From contig JAQPZY010001561.1 in assembly GCA_029931535.1 (NCBI GenBank), positions 2,195,001 to 2,259,000 of the forward strand: a DNA stretch of 64,000 bases. The letters run 5' to 3'. The notes under the pieces were generated by a model. The model made no database searches. It had not been told where the DNA came from and saw nothing but the letters and a program-made list of their open reading frames with translations. A program made the translations under genes and the position numbers. The stretch is from Margaritifera margaritifera. Its lineage: Eukaryota; Mollusca; Bivalvia; Unionida; Margaritiferidae. Positions 34,553 to 49,707 of the stretch are shown here, piece by piece; within the stretch, counting starts at the first letter, position 1, and the number at the start of each line of letters is the position of its first letter.

Positions 34553-34643
34553 TATAGTTAAATGAGCAATATCGTTAAATGAGCAATATTGTTAAATGAG
34601 CAATATAGTTAAATGAGCAATATAGTTAAATGAGCAATATCGC
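34553..34643. repeat. 17-bp tandem repeat, about 5-6 copies
   Basis: The unit is gttaaatgagcaatata. The array ends about 40 bp from the donor of the exon at 34,684. Confidence 0.9.
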
Positions 34644-34683
34644 TGCAGAAAAAATTTCCAAATGAGTACAAGACTCTACCTAC

Positions 34684-34842
34684 ATCAGTTATGGCACCAT
34701 CGAAGTTAGAAGTAACAAGGCCATTAGTCAATTCGCTGGTTTTCGCTGTGCCGCCAAGATAAATGTTCCCGCGAGACACAAACTGTAGCTCCTTCCTAGT
34801 TCGCATCTCATCCACATACACGCCATCTATGTAGAATTTCAA
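34684..34842 (-). CDS. NRXN1-like: Neurexin exon: LNS2 C-terminal part
   Basis: The exon reads LKFYIDGVYVDEMRTRKE, then FVSRGNIYLGGTAKTSELT, then NFDGAITD. This matches the end of an LNS domain: 'v.vDG', 'l.lGG', then 'F.G.i.di'. In canonical LNS domains the last motif is usually 'F.GC'; here the Cys position is Ala. It is phase 0 at both ends, with acceptor TTTTCAG and donor GAT|GTAGGT. A 17-bp tandem array lies about 40 bp past the donor. Confidence 0.85.
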
Positions 34843-35980
34843 CTGAAAATAAGAAATTAAAATATGTTATTAAAATATTTTCGGTAACATATTGAGTCCT
34901 AAGGTATAGTATTGTTTGTTATATTAAGAAGCAAGCAATATAACGGGTGAATTGAAAGGTCGTTATTTTTTTCTTCTGTATTTCGTTCCATCACCTCCCC
35001 AATTTTATCACACACAAAAGAGCATGACTTCTTTGAATTTATTCAGTCTGCAACCCCATCCACATCTATGCAAACTGTCACATATGGCTTCTAATGTTTT
35101 TAAACATCTTATCTCTAGTCCCTGGCTGTTGCTTGATGTCTGGTGTACTCACTGTTTCTTGGCCATAGATTTTGGCATAATAATTACAGAGGTGGTCAAC
35201 CCATATCAAACTACGAACAGTTGTTCGTGAGGACTCAGACATAACAAACTCTTTCATGATCAGCACGTATTAACATGTACTTTAATGTCTGACACTGACA
35301 TAACATGCTCTTTAATGAATGTAATAATAAGACGAGCTGATTGTTATGTTACAGGGTTTCTTGGTTAGTGAATAAATCACATGGCAAAGAATAAAATGTA
35401 TAACAAATAAAATAGGTATGCTGAATCGTTCACTTTGTAACCATGATTCTGATTTTCTTCTGTAAGCAGGTTAAGAACTTTTTTTTTTTAAAAACTGGTC
35501 GTATATAAAATAAAAATATCAGTACATCAGGGTATAAAGTATGTCAAGTGTTTTCAATTTTGACTAGAACAGTGCAATATTGGGGTTAAGAACAGCTCTT
35601 CAAGGGGTAACATCAAACTATACTGGTTGGGAATGTCCCGCCCAGGGTCCCAAAAGGTACCCACTCATGTTTTAAATATATATTCATCCGTATACAACAA
35701 TGTAGTCAGTGTGGGTAAGAGTAGGCTGTTAAAATAACTTAGCTGACGGTAAAATGTTAATTCTTTTGTGAACATTTTTGGTGTTAGCTATCTTGCCATT
35801 TTTTACTCTCCCTCCTTGAGTTTATTAGATGTTACAAAAATTAAGATGATTAAAAAAGAAGCTATTAATGTATTTATATCCTGAGATACTGACAGAATCT
35901 TTTACCCCAATTAAAGAAAGAGAGACACTATTGATGTACCGTCACTTTTTAAACAACAAGAATTCCCTTAATGAACTGAT
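34843..35980. other. Intronic sequence without recognised feature
   Basis: Part of the LNS2 intron. No exon with LNS character and no array seen. Confidence 0.5.
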
Positions 35981-37145
35981 GTTCTATTGGCTGAACAGAA
36001 TTTCCAGGAATCCAAGCCCGTTTTTTTTTTTTTTATAACTGCCGAAAGTTGAAATCATCAATGATATTCTGAAGCAATAACAAGATTTTCAAGATGGCCG
36101 TGGTGTCCATATTAGCTGTCACATTGTCAAAATTGTAATTTCAGACCATCTAGACACCATAAGAAGTTTCTTGGTGAATACCCTATGCTGATATGACCAT
36201 TGATTCAGGAGGTTTAGCGATAACAAGATTTTCAAGATGGCCATCACAGTGGCCATATTGTATGTAAGATCGGCACCATATTCATTTAGGGCCAACTAGA
36301 TATTATCAAATGTCTTTTGGTGAGAACTCCATATCGATGTGACCATCCATTAAGAAGGAATAGCATTAACAAAATTTTCAAGATGGCCACCATGGTGGCC
36401 GAATAGGATGTCAGATCAGCATCAGTTTCATTCAGGACCAACTAGACACCATACAAAGTCTTCTGGTGGAAACCCAATGTCGAATGACTTTCCGTTTAGG
36501 ATAAACTGTGATAACAAGATTTACAAGATGGCTGCAATGGTGGCCATATTGGACGTCAGCTGGGCATCATTTTCATTAAGGGTCAACTAGACCTCAAAGG
36601 AAGTCTTTTGGTGGAAACTCCATTTCGATATGACCATCCATCCAGAAGCGATAACAAGATATTCAAGATGGCCGCATATGAGTCAATACTGAAGATCTGA
36701 TCAGCATTAGTTTCATTTAAGGCCAACTACACATCGTAAGAAGTCTTTTGGTGAAAACCCCACGTCGATATGATGTTCCATTCACGAAGAGTGGCGATGA
36801 CAAATTTCCGAGATGGCTGCTATATTGGCTGTCAGATCGGCAACATTTCCAATTTAAACCAACTAAAAACCATACATGTAAGAAGTAACTGAATGAAAAG
36901 CATGTTGATATGACCATCCATTCAAGAGGAGTAGCCATAACAAGATTTTAAATATTGGATATCCGAGCGACACCATTTTCATTTAGGACCAATTAAACTT
37001 TGGGAGGAATGTGTGTGTCAAGTTTCATGACAATCCTCCAAGTAGTTTAGGACTAGTGATAACAAACTTGTACTAACAGACGGAAGGACAGACAACGGAC
37101 CATCCCATACTATCTTCCGTTCTATGACCAGTAGAGATAAAAACA
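35950..37145 (+). mobile_element. Composite repeat with ~145-bp tandem core (copy 2)
   Basis: Left part with gaatttccaggaatccaagc; core of diverged units with 'aacaagattttcaagatggcc' and 'aagaagtcttttggtgaaaa'; right part with aacaaacttgtactaacaga and ctatgaccagtagagata. It has the same order as copy 1 at 6.4 kb. Confidence 0.75.
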
Positions 37146-37850
37146 GACCCATATAGCGAAACTTCACAAATGCAAATATATAGGATTTTTTTTTTTTTAA
37201 AAACCAATGTTGCTTATTTTACTTGGGAAAAGGCGAGTACTCAAGATATTGTGAAGGGATCAACCAACAAAACTGTCCTTTTTTCAGGTTCCCTTTACTA
37301 AATACAACTCAGGTGCATAGCACTTTTTCCAGTCGATGTCAATCTTTAGAGTATGTTTTAAAAGGAAACAGAACAAATAATCAAAAGACATGAAATAAAA
37401 AGGATATATCTTCAAGACCCCTGATGTACATATAGGTTTCAATGTTTAAGTGTCCATATTTTACTTCATATTTGCTCAGATTCTTTAGCTTCTTTTTTCA
37501 ACAGATGCGTCTTTTTTATTTAAATAGCTTGAAATTTTTTTAATGAGTTAAAACTATAAAAGATTCTGAGTAATTATGAGCAAGTGTGTGTGTGTGTGTG
37601 CAGACCCCTTAACATCAACCCCGATCCTCGCCATCCCCTTCCCCTCCCCTTCCCTTCTCGCGGCAGATTAACTCCAAGATCCGCCCCTATATGATGGGGT
37701 AGCTAGACTGTAGAGAAATCAATACAAAACGTTCTCTATAATGGGGTGTCCCATTTTAGGGAAAGGTCCAAGCATGTATCCCTGTAAATCACAATAATAT
37801 ACTTGTTTACTCGCTAAATTTTCAAAATCGTTGGCTGCATTATAATGATG

Positions 37851-37917
37851 AATCACTAATCGCTAATCACTAGTCACTAATCGCTAATCACTAATCACTA
37901 ATCACTAACCACTAATC
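37851..37917. repeat. 7-bp type tandem repeat (cactaat)n
   Basis: About nine 'cactaat/cgctaat' units. Confidence 0.92.
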
Positions 37918-38078
37918 AACTCAGATCAAATATTGACAAGAAATCCATTTTTTTGCTCTTTTTTAGAATTTTCAGTATTGTCACCATAAGTTTCAGCAAG
38001 AGCCGAAGACATTTTCTAACCACCATAAAGAATTAAACAAAACACGTAATCAAAGATACACATTCAAATTCATATCTA

Positions 38079-38342
38079 CAGTGGCGACGCGAGGGTTTTA
38101 AGGTGCCTGGGGGCAATATTCTTTAGTGGCGCTCCTACCGAAGTGCCCGGGGGTAATGTTCTTGAGTGGCACCCCCAACTTTGCCACAAAGAACAGTTTT
38201 TATGTCAGTTGCCAACCTCCAACCTCCCACCCCCATCTATGCCCCGGTTACAACTTTTAAAAAAAAGCTCCCGACGGCGCCCCCTTTTCATTCGACTAGC
38301 GCCCTGGGGAAATTGCCCCCCCCCCCGGTCGCGTCGCCACTG
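38079..38342. mobile_element. hAT-type MITE with 14-bp terminal inverted repeats
   Basis: The left end cagtggcgacgcga and the right end tcgcgtcgccactg are perfect inverted repeats. The flanks catatcta (38,071-38,078) and catattta (38,343-38,350) look like an 8-bp target duplication with one change. TIRs starting CAGTGGCG and 8-bp duplications are typical of hAT elements. The 264-bp interior has no transposase, and contains C and G runs. Confidence 0.8.
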
Positions 38343-38760
38343 CATATTTATTACATTTGCGACGTTCAGTCTTAATTAACAATGTATTCATTCTTGTATA
38401 CACTGCTGCTGAACCATTATATATGGTACTCATGTTAAGAGAGGAACCAAACCCTACCAAAAAGAACAAATGCAATTAGCAGCTTCCATTGTTACGCCTA
38501 CCAGATTGATGCAATAAATAATGATGCTAATTTAAAAGAACACACCCATGTGCAGGATATGTGTAAGTCATAATTATATTAATAATGCGTTATAAAAAAA
38601 AAGGTTATTTCAGCTTTTAGACGCTGCTTCATAATGAAAGAACATACTGATGTCCCAAATACATCGTTGGGACAAATACATTGGGACTGATGTCCCAAAT
38701 ACATCGTTATTCCGATGTTCACATTTGCCCTCTTGATAAGAACTGTTTGTTTAAAACATC

Positions 38761-38763
<3 letters not shown>

Positions 38764-38821
<58 letters not shown>
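38764..38821. repeat. (GA)n microsatellite
   Basis: About 28 GA units, starting about 20 bp into the intron after the exon at 38,840. Confidence 0.97.
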
Positions 38822-38824
<3 letters not shown>

Positions 38825-38839
38825 GAATGGAATACATAC

Positions 38840-38971
38840 ACTTGTGCCATACTTCTCGGCCTTGAACGAGTGCCACCTAAAGTCATTCATTGGCTGGTTG
38901 TTAGGTGCACGGACGACACTCTGCTGGATGTTGCCAAATCCATCATCATATACAAACAGTATATTCCCATT
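38840..38971 (-). CDS. NRXN1-like: Neurexin exon: middle of LNS2
   Basis: This 44-codon exon is phase 0 at both ends. It starts NGNILFVYDDGFGNIQQ and contains MNDFRWHSFKAEKYGTS, the 'ND..WH.v' signature found in every LNS domain. The acceptor is TATTTTAG and the donor AGT|GTATGT. A (GA)n microsatellite begins only about 20 bp downstream of the donor, inside the intron. It joins in frame to the exons on either side to complete one LNS fold. Confidence 0.85.
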
Positions 38972-39528
38972 CTAAAATACACACAATAGTTTGAAATAAA
39001 TGCTACTCCGCATATTTGGAAAAATGATTTACCGAATAATATATTCAATTTTACAAACATTGGTTAGTATCTGCGTGATAAGTGCAGCCGTGATCTCGTT
39101 CCTAAAGAGCATTTCAGCTTCTTCCTTTTCGTAGGCGTCATAAAAATAAATCAATAATACCCTTTCCTGTCATAATTTTCGCCTACACCCACAATTATTG
39201 AATAGTGGAAACATAAATGCTGCACACGATTTTTGCCTACACCCACTAAAAGGAAACATTAATGCTGCAAAGTGTAAAAGTATAACTGTGAACATTTTTA
39301 AAAGGAGACAACAAAAATGCATTAACTTGTATGATTTTCAAACTTTGTTTGCTGCATGGCAAGAAACAGCTTTTTAGGCGCAATTAAATTTTCTGAAAAG
39401 CGTTAGTTATGGGTTGTATTTTCTGACCACGATACGTTTTGGTTTGTTTTATTTTTCTGGGTGTATTGTTAAATTAACTTTCAGGTTTTTCAACCATGTC
39501 TAGTCATCAAAAGTCCTCTATCTCGTAC

Positions 39529-39530
<2 letters not shown>

Positions 39531-39575
<45 letters not shown>
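39531..39575. repeat. (AT)n microsatellite
   Basis: About 22 AT units in the intron between the first two visible neurexin exons. Confidence 0.97.
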
Positions 39576-39580
<5 letters not shown>

Positions 39581-39653
39581 AACGACAATTAATACACTAT
39601 TTGTCTTATGTTAGTTCTGATAACTACAGGTAAATATTGTATAGTAGACTGAC

Positions 39654-39898
39654 CTTCATACTGATGTGGATAACTTCTCGGTTATCTCCCTTGAAGAGCC
39701 ACAGGAGTCCATCGCTCTCGCTATTAGTAATAAACTGGAACATGTGAGTCTCATTAGTAACAGGACTAAGTGGCTCCTGGAGTAACACATTGAAGTCATA
39801 TTGGATGTAGGAGTTGCCAAGGAAACGGATAATTTTTGTGGTACTTGGACTTCCTGGTAACTGAGGACGTAGTTGACCTCTACTGTCAGTGATGAAGA
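39654..39898 (-). CDS. NRXN1-like: Alpha-neurexin exon: start of LNS2
   Basis: This is the first neurexin exon I can recognise. The reading is VFITDSRGQLRP..., then IIRFLGNSYIQYDF, then HMFQFITNSESDGLLWLFKG and VIHISMK, which is the usual LNS (laminin-G-like) opening: a beta strand, the F-x-F-x-T/S strand, 'dGLLw', and an acidic turn. The acceptor is ..CCTTCAG at 39,899 and the donor is AAG|GTCAGT at 39,654. It enters in phase 1 and leaves in phase 0. The phase-1 entry shows that at least one more exon (EGF1/LNS1) lies upstream. The assignment to LNS2 follows from domain order: two EGFs and four further LNS domains lie downstream, as in alpha-neurexin after its LNS1-EGF1. Confidence 0.85.
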
Positions 39899-39906
39899 CT
39901 GAAGGG

Positions 39907-39907
<1 letters not shown>

Positions 39908-39943
<36 letters not shown>

Positions 39944-39955
39944 TAATAATACAGT
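39908..39955. repeat. (AAT)n microsatellite at a splice acceptor
   Basis: The tract begins about 9 bp from the acceptor of the exon ending at 39,898 and occupies the place of its polypyrimidine tract as (ATT)n on the minus strand. Confidence 0.92.
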
Positions 39956-42410
<2,455 letters not shown>

Positions 42411-45400
42411 AACATAAATTTGCTTTGAATTTGAATATTTTTTTCACCTTTAGCTTTCTCGTAGATATATGTTCATAAGCAACCTTGATATCATGTGACA
42501 CTGATTGCAAAAAATAGATTGCCACCCCCACCCCACAACAATTATGTGCATATTTTTAGTCAAGATCTGCTAATAGGTCTAGCCTATAATAACCTTATTC
42601 CATTGCATATGACGGTAAGGTCATTTTTATTAACTGTTATGATATCTTTGATACGCAAAAGACCAAATAATAACAATAGCAATCATTTTTTTATATTATG
42701 CGGGATGATAAACATGCATTGATATAAATCACGTATTAATTTTCCTTTATTTTTATTTCTAAACAGAATCCCAACCACATTCCAAATTTGCTGTCTCAGC
42801 CCATTTATGCAACATGCTAAGACTTGCAACATATCTCACTATGAAACGCAACACTGTTGTATTCATTTATGCGTTTTGTTTTTTTTTTTTTTTTTTTTTT
42901 TTTTGTTTTGTTTTTAATGCGCTCGATATCGACCGTGGAGAATAAATGTCCTATGACCGAAAACCCGGATGGCGTGCACTTTAGGTAAGAAATGTGGAAA
43001 TATTTTATTTTATTTTTTTTCTTAACATGGTAGAGCACTACCGTTATGATGTGAACAGTAATTCTAATTTGCTTTATTTCTGAAAACTACAGACGAAACC
43101 ATCAATTAGGCACATAACTTTCTTATGAATCTAGTAATAAATCCTCACCTGATCGTTCTGGTAATGGAGAATGAGACAACACAATAAACATATCCAGGTA
43201 CAAAATACAGTTTTCTCTAATGTTAGCATTATGTTAGAACTATGTTTTTTCAAAACACAGATTCCAATCCCCCCCCCCCCCCCACACACACACACAAAAA
43301 AGAAAGAAAATATGTTCCCCGATGGTCAAGTCGCTGGGGTGACGAATAGACCAAAGGCCACTTTTAGTTGCATATCTGAATTCGTATTTTCATGCCCAGT
43401 TAAATGTGTGCGTGGTAAGACCCAGTGTTTTCATTCAAGCCCCATCGGATATGTGTTGGCACACTAGTCCGTGATCACACACACCAATTTTTAGACATGT
43501 TAGTCTTAAAAAATTTTTGTAGTTGTTTTCAATGTATGCACAAAAAACCCACATCCACCCCACATCATGGGACTGCACTGAAATTGTAAACCGTTGTGCA
43601 CATTTACTGAACACGCCCAATCATATCCCAATGTTCTGAAGTCTCTATCTAGAACATTGTAGGATGAGTTGCGCAACATTTTCACGCACACAAGCACACT
43701 GATGGGCAAGGTAATACAATCCCAGCCGTTTCTTAGAAAAGCGCGGTGATAATAACAAAATTTCCTCTTCGGAAGTAGTCAATGTCTGTTTTAAAAAGCG
43801 TCAAGGAAGATAATTAGTACTATCACACTTTCCGCTGCCAAAATAAAGCCAAACTGTTTTCCAAATCTGACGAGCTCATGGCTATTATATTGCCTAACTC
43901 ACATATTAACGGTACGATTGGCAAGCTTTGAACATGACGATGTTGTACATCATCTAAATATTTACCATCTTTATCATATATCAAATAGACGGTGCAATAT
44001 GATTAGCATCCTCTACTTCGCCGGAAATTAGAGGAAAGCGTTCGTGTCAGTCCAAAGATTTAAGATTTTACATCTTCTTACTACAAATTGTTGTTGTCTT
44101 TTTTTTTTCTTTTTCTAACTCACTATATCTTGTGAAACTAATTCAATAGCTCGTCGCACTTTTAAAAAAAAATACTCTTGGATACATTTCCTCCTTATCC
44201 TTGATCTTGTTGACGAATTAAAAACCCATTTTTTACAAACTTTTTCGGATGCAATATTAATTATTATAGCAGATTTTTGGTTATACAAATAACATGATTT
44301 ATTGAAGTTAATGTGCATTTATTATTTGTTCAAGCTGCATTCCCTCACAAGAAATCGAAATTTTTAGATACTGACATGACATGTTTTTGTGCCTATCCAA
44401 ATTAACAGTGGTAAAAAAAGCAGTTTGGAAAAACAAAAGTGGGGTGGAAGAATCCGTGCAGGGACCGAAATACGTTGAGCACACGATTTAACATTTAAAT
44501 AAGATGGAGTGTTTCCTATTATATTGTTCTTCATGCATTCGTATCACGATGTCAACAACTGGCAATGAGGTCACCGTTGCACATGCACCTGTACACAGCC
44601 AACTCATAACTGACTCCAGGTGTTGACAAGCGGAGTGTATACTGCACGTGCTCTCACAGTCTAAAGAGCCGCTATAAGACGATTTGTACCCAACCTAAAA
44701 CCTGTTATAACTATTAAAATGTGGTAGATCCAATCAGCAGTCAAGACCATCATCTGAAAACAGGGCATGTTAACAATTTCGAGAAAGACAGTCTTGTCAA
44801 TGAGTGCATAGCCAAAATGGACGATTTGGGTGGATTACGCTTGTAAAACTATTTATTTATGTATTGAGATTATACATTTGGCAGTAAGCCAGTCTACCGT
44901 GTAGGCCTTAACGTATTTGCGTGTACAAAACACACTGATATTCAGCACTCAAAATGAAAAATACAATAACATGCTTACAATATGCCTTAGTATACCATAA
45001 TACAATATAGACCTATTAATAATACAATATAGACCTATCAATAATACAATATAGACCTATCAAACTCCACTACATTCACAAACACACAGTACACACAAAA
45101 CAAAGCACACGACGTACAGACACACAAAACAAAACAATGCCAGAAACATTGAAATAAAACATAAAATAATGAAAAATGTAGGCATATTAGCGGAAAATTT
45201 AGCATAAAATATTGATATGAATTAGAATATTATGCTTGTACAAGGGCGTGATCTTGTAAAATTCAGCACCGTCCCTCAGTAATGATAAAATAGAACGTTT
45301 AAATGAATACAAAGAACTTGTATGATCATGTTACAGTGTTAAGTGCTGCAAGAACACGCTCGCAATATTAGTTTAAAATCAATTTTGGGAAGCAATACAG

Positions 45401-45950
45401 TTTTATACATATAAAAAAAAATGATCTACATGGAGGAAAAGGCTCTCGTGCTTTTTATTTGCTGTAATTATGGAAAATTTGTCTTCATGTCTTTTTAAAG
45501 CCACGTTAAGTTGAGATGGCATGCGAATAGCACTGCCCCAATTAAACAACATAGATACAGCGCGATGTGTTGGTAGTTCTTAATAAGTTCACATTGTTTA
45601 AATTTGATGACTTTTTGATAAATTTTCAATGGCAATATACGACGATGGAGAGATAATTGGACGATGATCGATATAAGTCCTATTTAAACGTTATCGTGGC
45701 AATGAATAGGAACAGCCAGTACATTCTAATAATAATAATAATAATATCAATAATAATACTTTATTGGAAAGACAATGAAATACATTATATACGAAGTTCA
45801 ACAGATCAATATGTATATTTCCACCAAAAAAACAGGGCAGTATGCTAAAATCCATATACATCCCTCGCCTAATGTCACATGACCATGAGCTAGTAGATAT
45901 GAGCTTGAAGAGAACATATTGATGGAATAATTTTGAACTGATAATGATCA
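42411..45950. other. Non-coding sequence, presumed upstream intron
   Basis: It contains a poly-T at about 42,880-42,904, a poly-C/(CA) tract at 43,269-43,296, a 22-bp triplication (aatacaatatagacctatca) at about 44,995-45,062, and (AAT)n at 45,728-45,758. No gene recognised. Confidence 0.5.
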
Positions 45951-45953
45951 GAA

Positions 45954-45973
45954 CGAGAGAGAGAGAGAGAGAC

Positions 45974-46006
<33 letters not shown>
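45954..46006. repeat. (GA)n microsatellite
   Basis: About 26 GA units with two 'GACA' interruptions. Confidence 0.95.
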
Positions 46007-47152
46007 ACATACTAATTATCAGTTTCCCAAGTGACATTATTATATAAAGATTAATAATTACGTTTTTAAATGCACATATATTTTACGTAAAGCTACCCGT
46101 TTCAAAAATACAATTTTTCACAGACTTGCATATGTCAATATTTATCAAGTTATTAAGTCTTTAATTAGCACAGTTCATCTCCCACTTGACATGAATGGAG
46201 AGAACATATTTTCATTGAAACTGGGGGTATTTGTTGGTACGACCATATTGTTGAGAGGGAATGTGTTCTTCAGTGGTAGGATGAGCAAAACTTACATACA
46301 AAAACAGTTCTTCGAGGGAAAGATATATAAAATTGTCATTATGTTAAAAGGCTGATACGCATAACGTCAGATTGCCTCGTTTTGTCTTCAAATGTATCCT
46401 CTGAGATGGATATCTTTGGAATGTTTTACAAAACTGATTCATAGGAAGCCAATGGATTTACTATACTGGGAGTTTTGTTAAAAAAAATAATTTTTCTCAG
46501 GACCTGTAACTTTTAGCATTTTACGACTGACATTTCCATGTTTCAATTCATATAACATAACAATAAGATTTGTATGCACTATCGTTTGATCTGAACTGTA
46601 CTTTGCCATACTTATCTGTCGTATATTAGAAAATAATACATTAACAGCTACTTAATTTACTACAATATATGGAAGAATTTTATAAAATTGTATAATACAA
46701 ACCATACAAACATTGTTTCATTTCATATAGCCTTGCGATGTTGAAGGAAATAATTTGAGGAAACAAACTTTCGCTTGAGAAACGAAGGAATCAGACTATA
46801 AAAGCCTTATAAGTGTATTCTGTGCATCCATGTTTGGAATCTAAGATGTGTTCTAGCCATTTTCAAATAGGAACATGACGTTTGAAGAACAACACTTAGT
46901 TCTGTTTATGTGTGAACCCTTATAAAATTTGATAATGTCCCCGTGTAATAGAAATATTCATCAATTATTTTAAAAGATGTACTGGTCTAAAGATGATATG
47001 GTACCAGACATATGCAGAATGTTTAGCAGAAAAAAGCACCGATTCACAGTGCATTTTCTGAAGAACTTACAGTCCCCCGCTCTAAGTTTTGTAACCCCCA
47101 AACATTACAACCTTCCTTTGGCCATAATAGTCAGATGCTAAAGTTGCTAAGG
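46007..47152. other. Non-coding sequence without recognised feature
   Basis: AT-rich; ends in a ~20-bp poly-A (47,153-47,173) at the left edge of the composite repeat. Confidence 0.5.
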
Positions 47153-47173
47153 AAAAAAAAAAAAAAAAAAAAG

Positions 47174-49045
47174 CACGAGTCCCCAAAGTAACTCACGCTC
47201 TACTGGCGGAAAAAAATTCCCAGGAATCCAAGATAAGACCGTTTCTTCTTTTTAACTGTATTGAAATCATCTTTGAGATTCTTGAAAAACTCCAACATAC
47301 TAAAAAAACATATTTTCTAACATGTGTGAGTTAACATGTTCACAAGATACCTCAAAATGCAGGACAAAATCTTTGTCATAGCCATTAACCTTAAAACTGA
47401 TATAATGGATAGAAAATCATTCAACTTGTTTCAGACAATGTCAAGATATACCCATAAGTTTGATTAAATCAACTGCATTTTTTGAAGAAAAGATACATTT
47501 ATTTCAATGTCATCATTCAAGATATATCCACAAACTGGATTTGATAAAAATCCAGTCATAGTTATTCGTGTTAAAAACATGCTCACACCAGTGAGCTAAA
47601 TCGAAAGTCAAGATCTTTGACCTTACAATCAATGCTCGAGTGCCAACTATCAACTTGTTCACTGGAATGCAACTAAATATAATGTCTGAACCAAATTCAC
47701 TTGTATATGTACAAGTGACTGTGTTGATACGCTCAGTGAAGTACAAAAATGCAAGCAATGACCTTTGACTTTATTCCTATGTCACTTAGATCTTGGTTTC
47801 AAAGATATTTGATAAAAGTGCAGACATGCTGTTGGTCAGACCAGTATTTATTAAGTTTAGTATTAATTAAATATTGCAATAAGTGTTTTTGTGAAAACCC
47901 CGTGTCAGTGCCACATTTATACAAGAGTAGTTATACCAAGATTTTCAAGGTGGCCACTGTGGTGTCATGTAAGACGGCAGACGAACATCATTTCCATTCA
48001 GAACCAGCTACACATTGCTATAACAGTGTTGAGAGAAAACCCTATGTAGATAGGACCATCCGTTCAGAAAATGTAGCTATATAAGGATTTTCAAGATGGC
48101 AGTCAAGGCAGTCATTTTGAAGGTTAGATCATCATCAATTTTAATAAAGTATAACCATATACTGCAAGAAAGAAGTTTTCTTGTTGTTGTCTTTTATTTA
48201 TTTTTATTTTTATTTTTTAAATAATATTTGAGAAAGGTCATCAGTTTGAGAGAAGTAGCTTAAAGGAGATTTGTAAAATTTTGGGACTTTATATTGGGAC
48301 TTTATATTGGTGTCATTTTCAGACAGCACCAACTACACATTGTGAGAAGTGTTTCAGTGAAAACTCTATGTTGATACGACCTCCATTCAAGAGGACCAGT
48401 GATGCCCCGATTTTCTAGACGGCCATATTGGATGGCCAAGGGGCACTATTTTCATTTAGGACCAACCAGACATTGTAATAAATCTTTTGGTGGAAACCCC
48501 GTGCCTACATGACATCCATTCATGAGAAGTAACGATAACAAGATATTCAAGATAGCCATCGTGGCGGCCATATTGGACATATGATCCGCTTCTTTTTTCA
48601 CGTAAGACCAACTAGACACCATAAGAAGTTTTTTGGTGAAAACAGCATGTCGATATGACCATCCATTCAGGAGATGTAGCGACAGCAAGATTTTAAGATG
48701 GCTGCCGTGGCGGCCATATTAGATGTCAAAATGGCACCATTTTAACATAAAGGCCACTTATACATCATAAGAAGTGAAAACCCCATCTTGATATGACCTT
48801 CCCTTGAGAAGGAGTAACGAAAACAAGATTTTTAAGATGGGCATTGTGGCGGTCATATTGGCTGTCCAAGCTGTACCATTTTATTTAGGACCCAACTAGA
48901 ACTTGGGATGCATGTGAACAGTTATATGATAATCATCCAAGTAGTTTAGGAGGAGTAGCGAAAACAAAGTTGTGCTAACGGGCTGATGACGGACTACAGT
49001 CCGTCTCATACTGCTTTTCTGGTCAACGACCAGTAGAACTAATAA
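47174..49045 (+). mobile_element. Composite repeat with ~145-bp tandem core (copy 3)
   Basis: Left part gctctactggcggaaaaaaa ttcccaggaatccaagataagacc; core units with 'gataacaagatattcaagat' and 'ggcggccatattgga'; right part with aacaaagttgtgctaacggg and gaccagtagaactaataatg. A ~430-bp stretch near 47,290-47,870 is unlike the other copies and may be an insertion. Confidence 0.75.
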
Positions 49046-49049
49046 TGAA

Positions 49050-49700
49050 GCTAAATCTTTTTTAAGAAAATGGAAGGGTGTCCCATCATGTCTCAATAAC
49101 GCTAAGACTCTGAAAATGTAAATTTTCTATACTTATCATAAATGTACAAAGCGCTTTGGCCATAGACATTGAACACATGCAAGCACCTGATATGTATTTG
49201 AGCGTACGAACTGGTCACTTCAACCAATCATATGAAGATCATTAATTTTCCCTCTGGAGAGGATAGTCTCGAGAGGGTTGTTACTAATTATTGCACTGCG
49301 GTGTACTCTTCCTCAAATAACTCTCAGCCCGGCATGTTGCTGTGCTACTTGTACTCAGTTCGCTTACATGCGGGCGTGATGCTAAGGTTTGGAATGTTTA
49401 GATATGAGATCAAGAGATATACATATCCATCAGACTTGAGACATGTATACGTAGATATGCCACTCAAGACACATGAGGAAGAAAGGAGCAGGATTATATT
49501 TGCAAATGAACCAACTGGCTCTTGAGCTTACATGTAATAGTGAACAAAATTAATTGATTATGGTATACTCTTGTCCACAACATGAATTAATAAACTGCCG
49601 AGATAACCACGCCTTCTAATTAGCATACAATTTTCTATCAAATCCATGACTTTCTTTGTAAATTTTTACCATTCTACTCGAGGGTGTTTTTCAATTAATA
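49050..49700. other. Non-coding sequence without recognised feature
   Basis: A 97-codon open frame at 49,232-49,525 (plus strand) shows no recognised domain and no flanking signal; I do not call it a gene. Confidence 0.45.
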
Positions 49701-49707
49701 TCGAAAA

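Noticed and set aside
39654..39898. Contactin-associated protein (Caspr/neurexin IV) instead of neurexin
   Set aside because: No discoidin or fibrinogen-like domain is present, and the LNS-LNS-EGF-LNS-LNS-EGF-LNS-TM order plus GFRGCLASMDLNGAVPDL fit alpha-neurexin.
49232..49525. 97-codon plus-strand frame as a small gene
   Set aside because: No recognisable domain, no splice or context support, and such frames are expected by chance in a window of this size.
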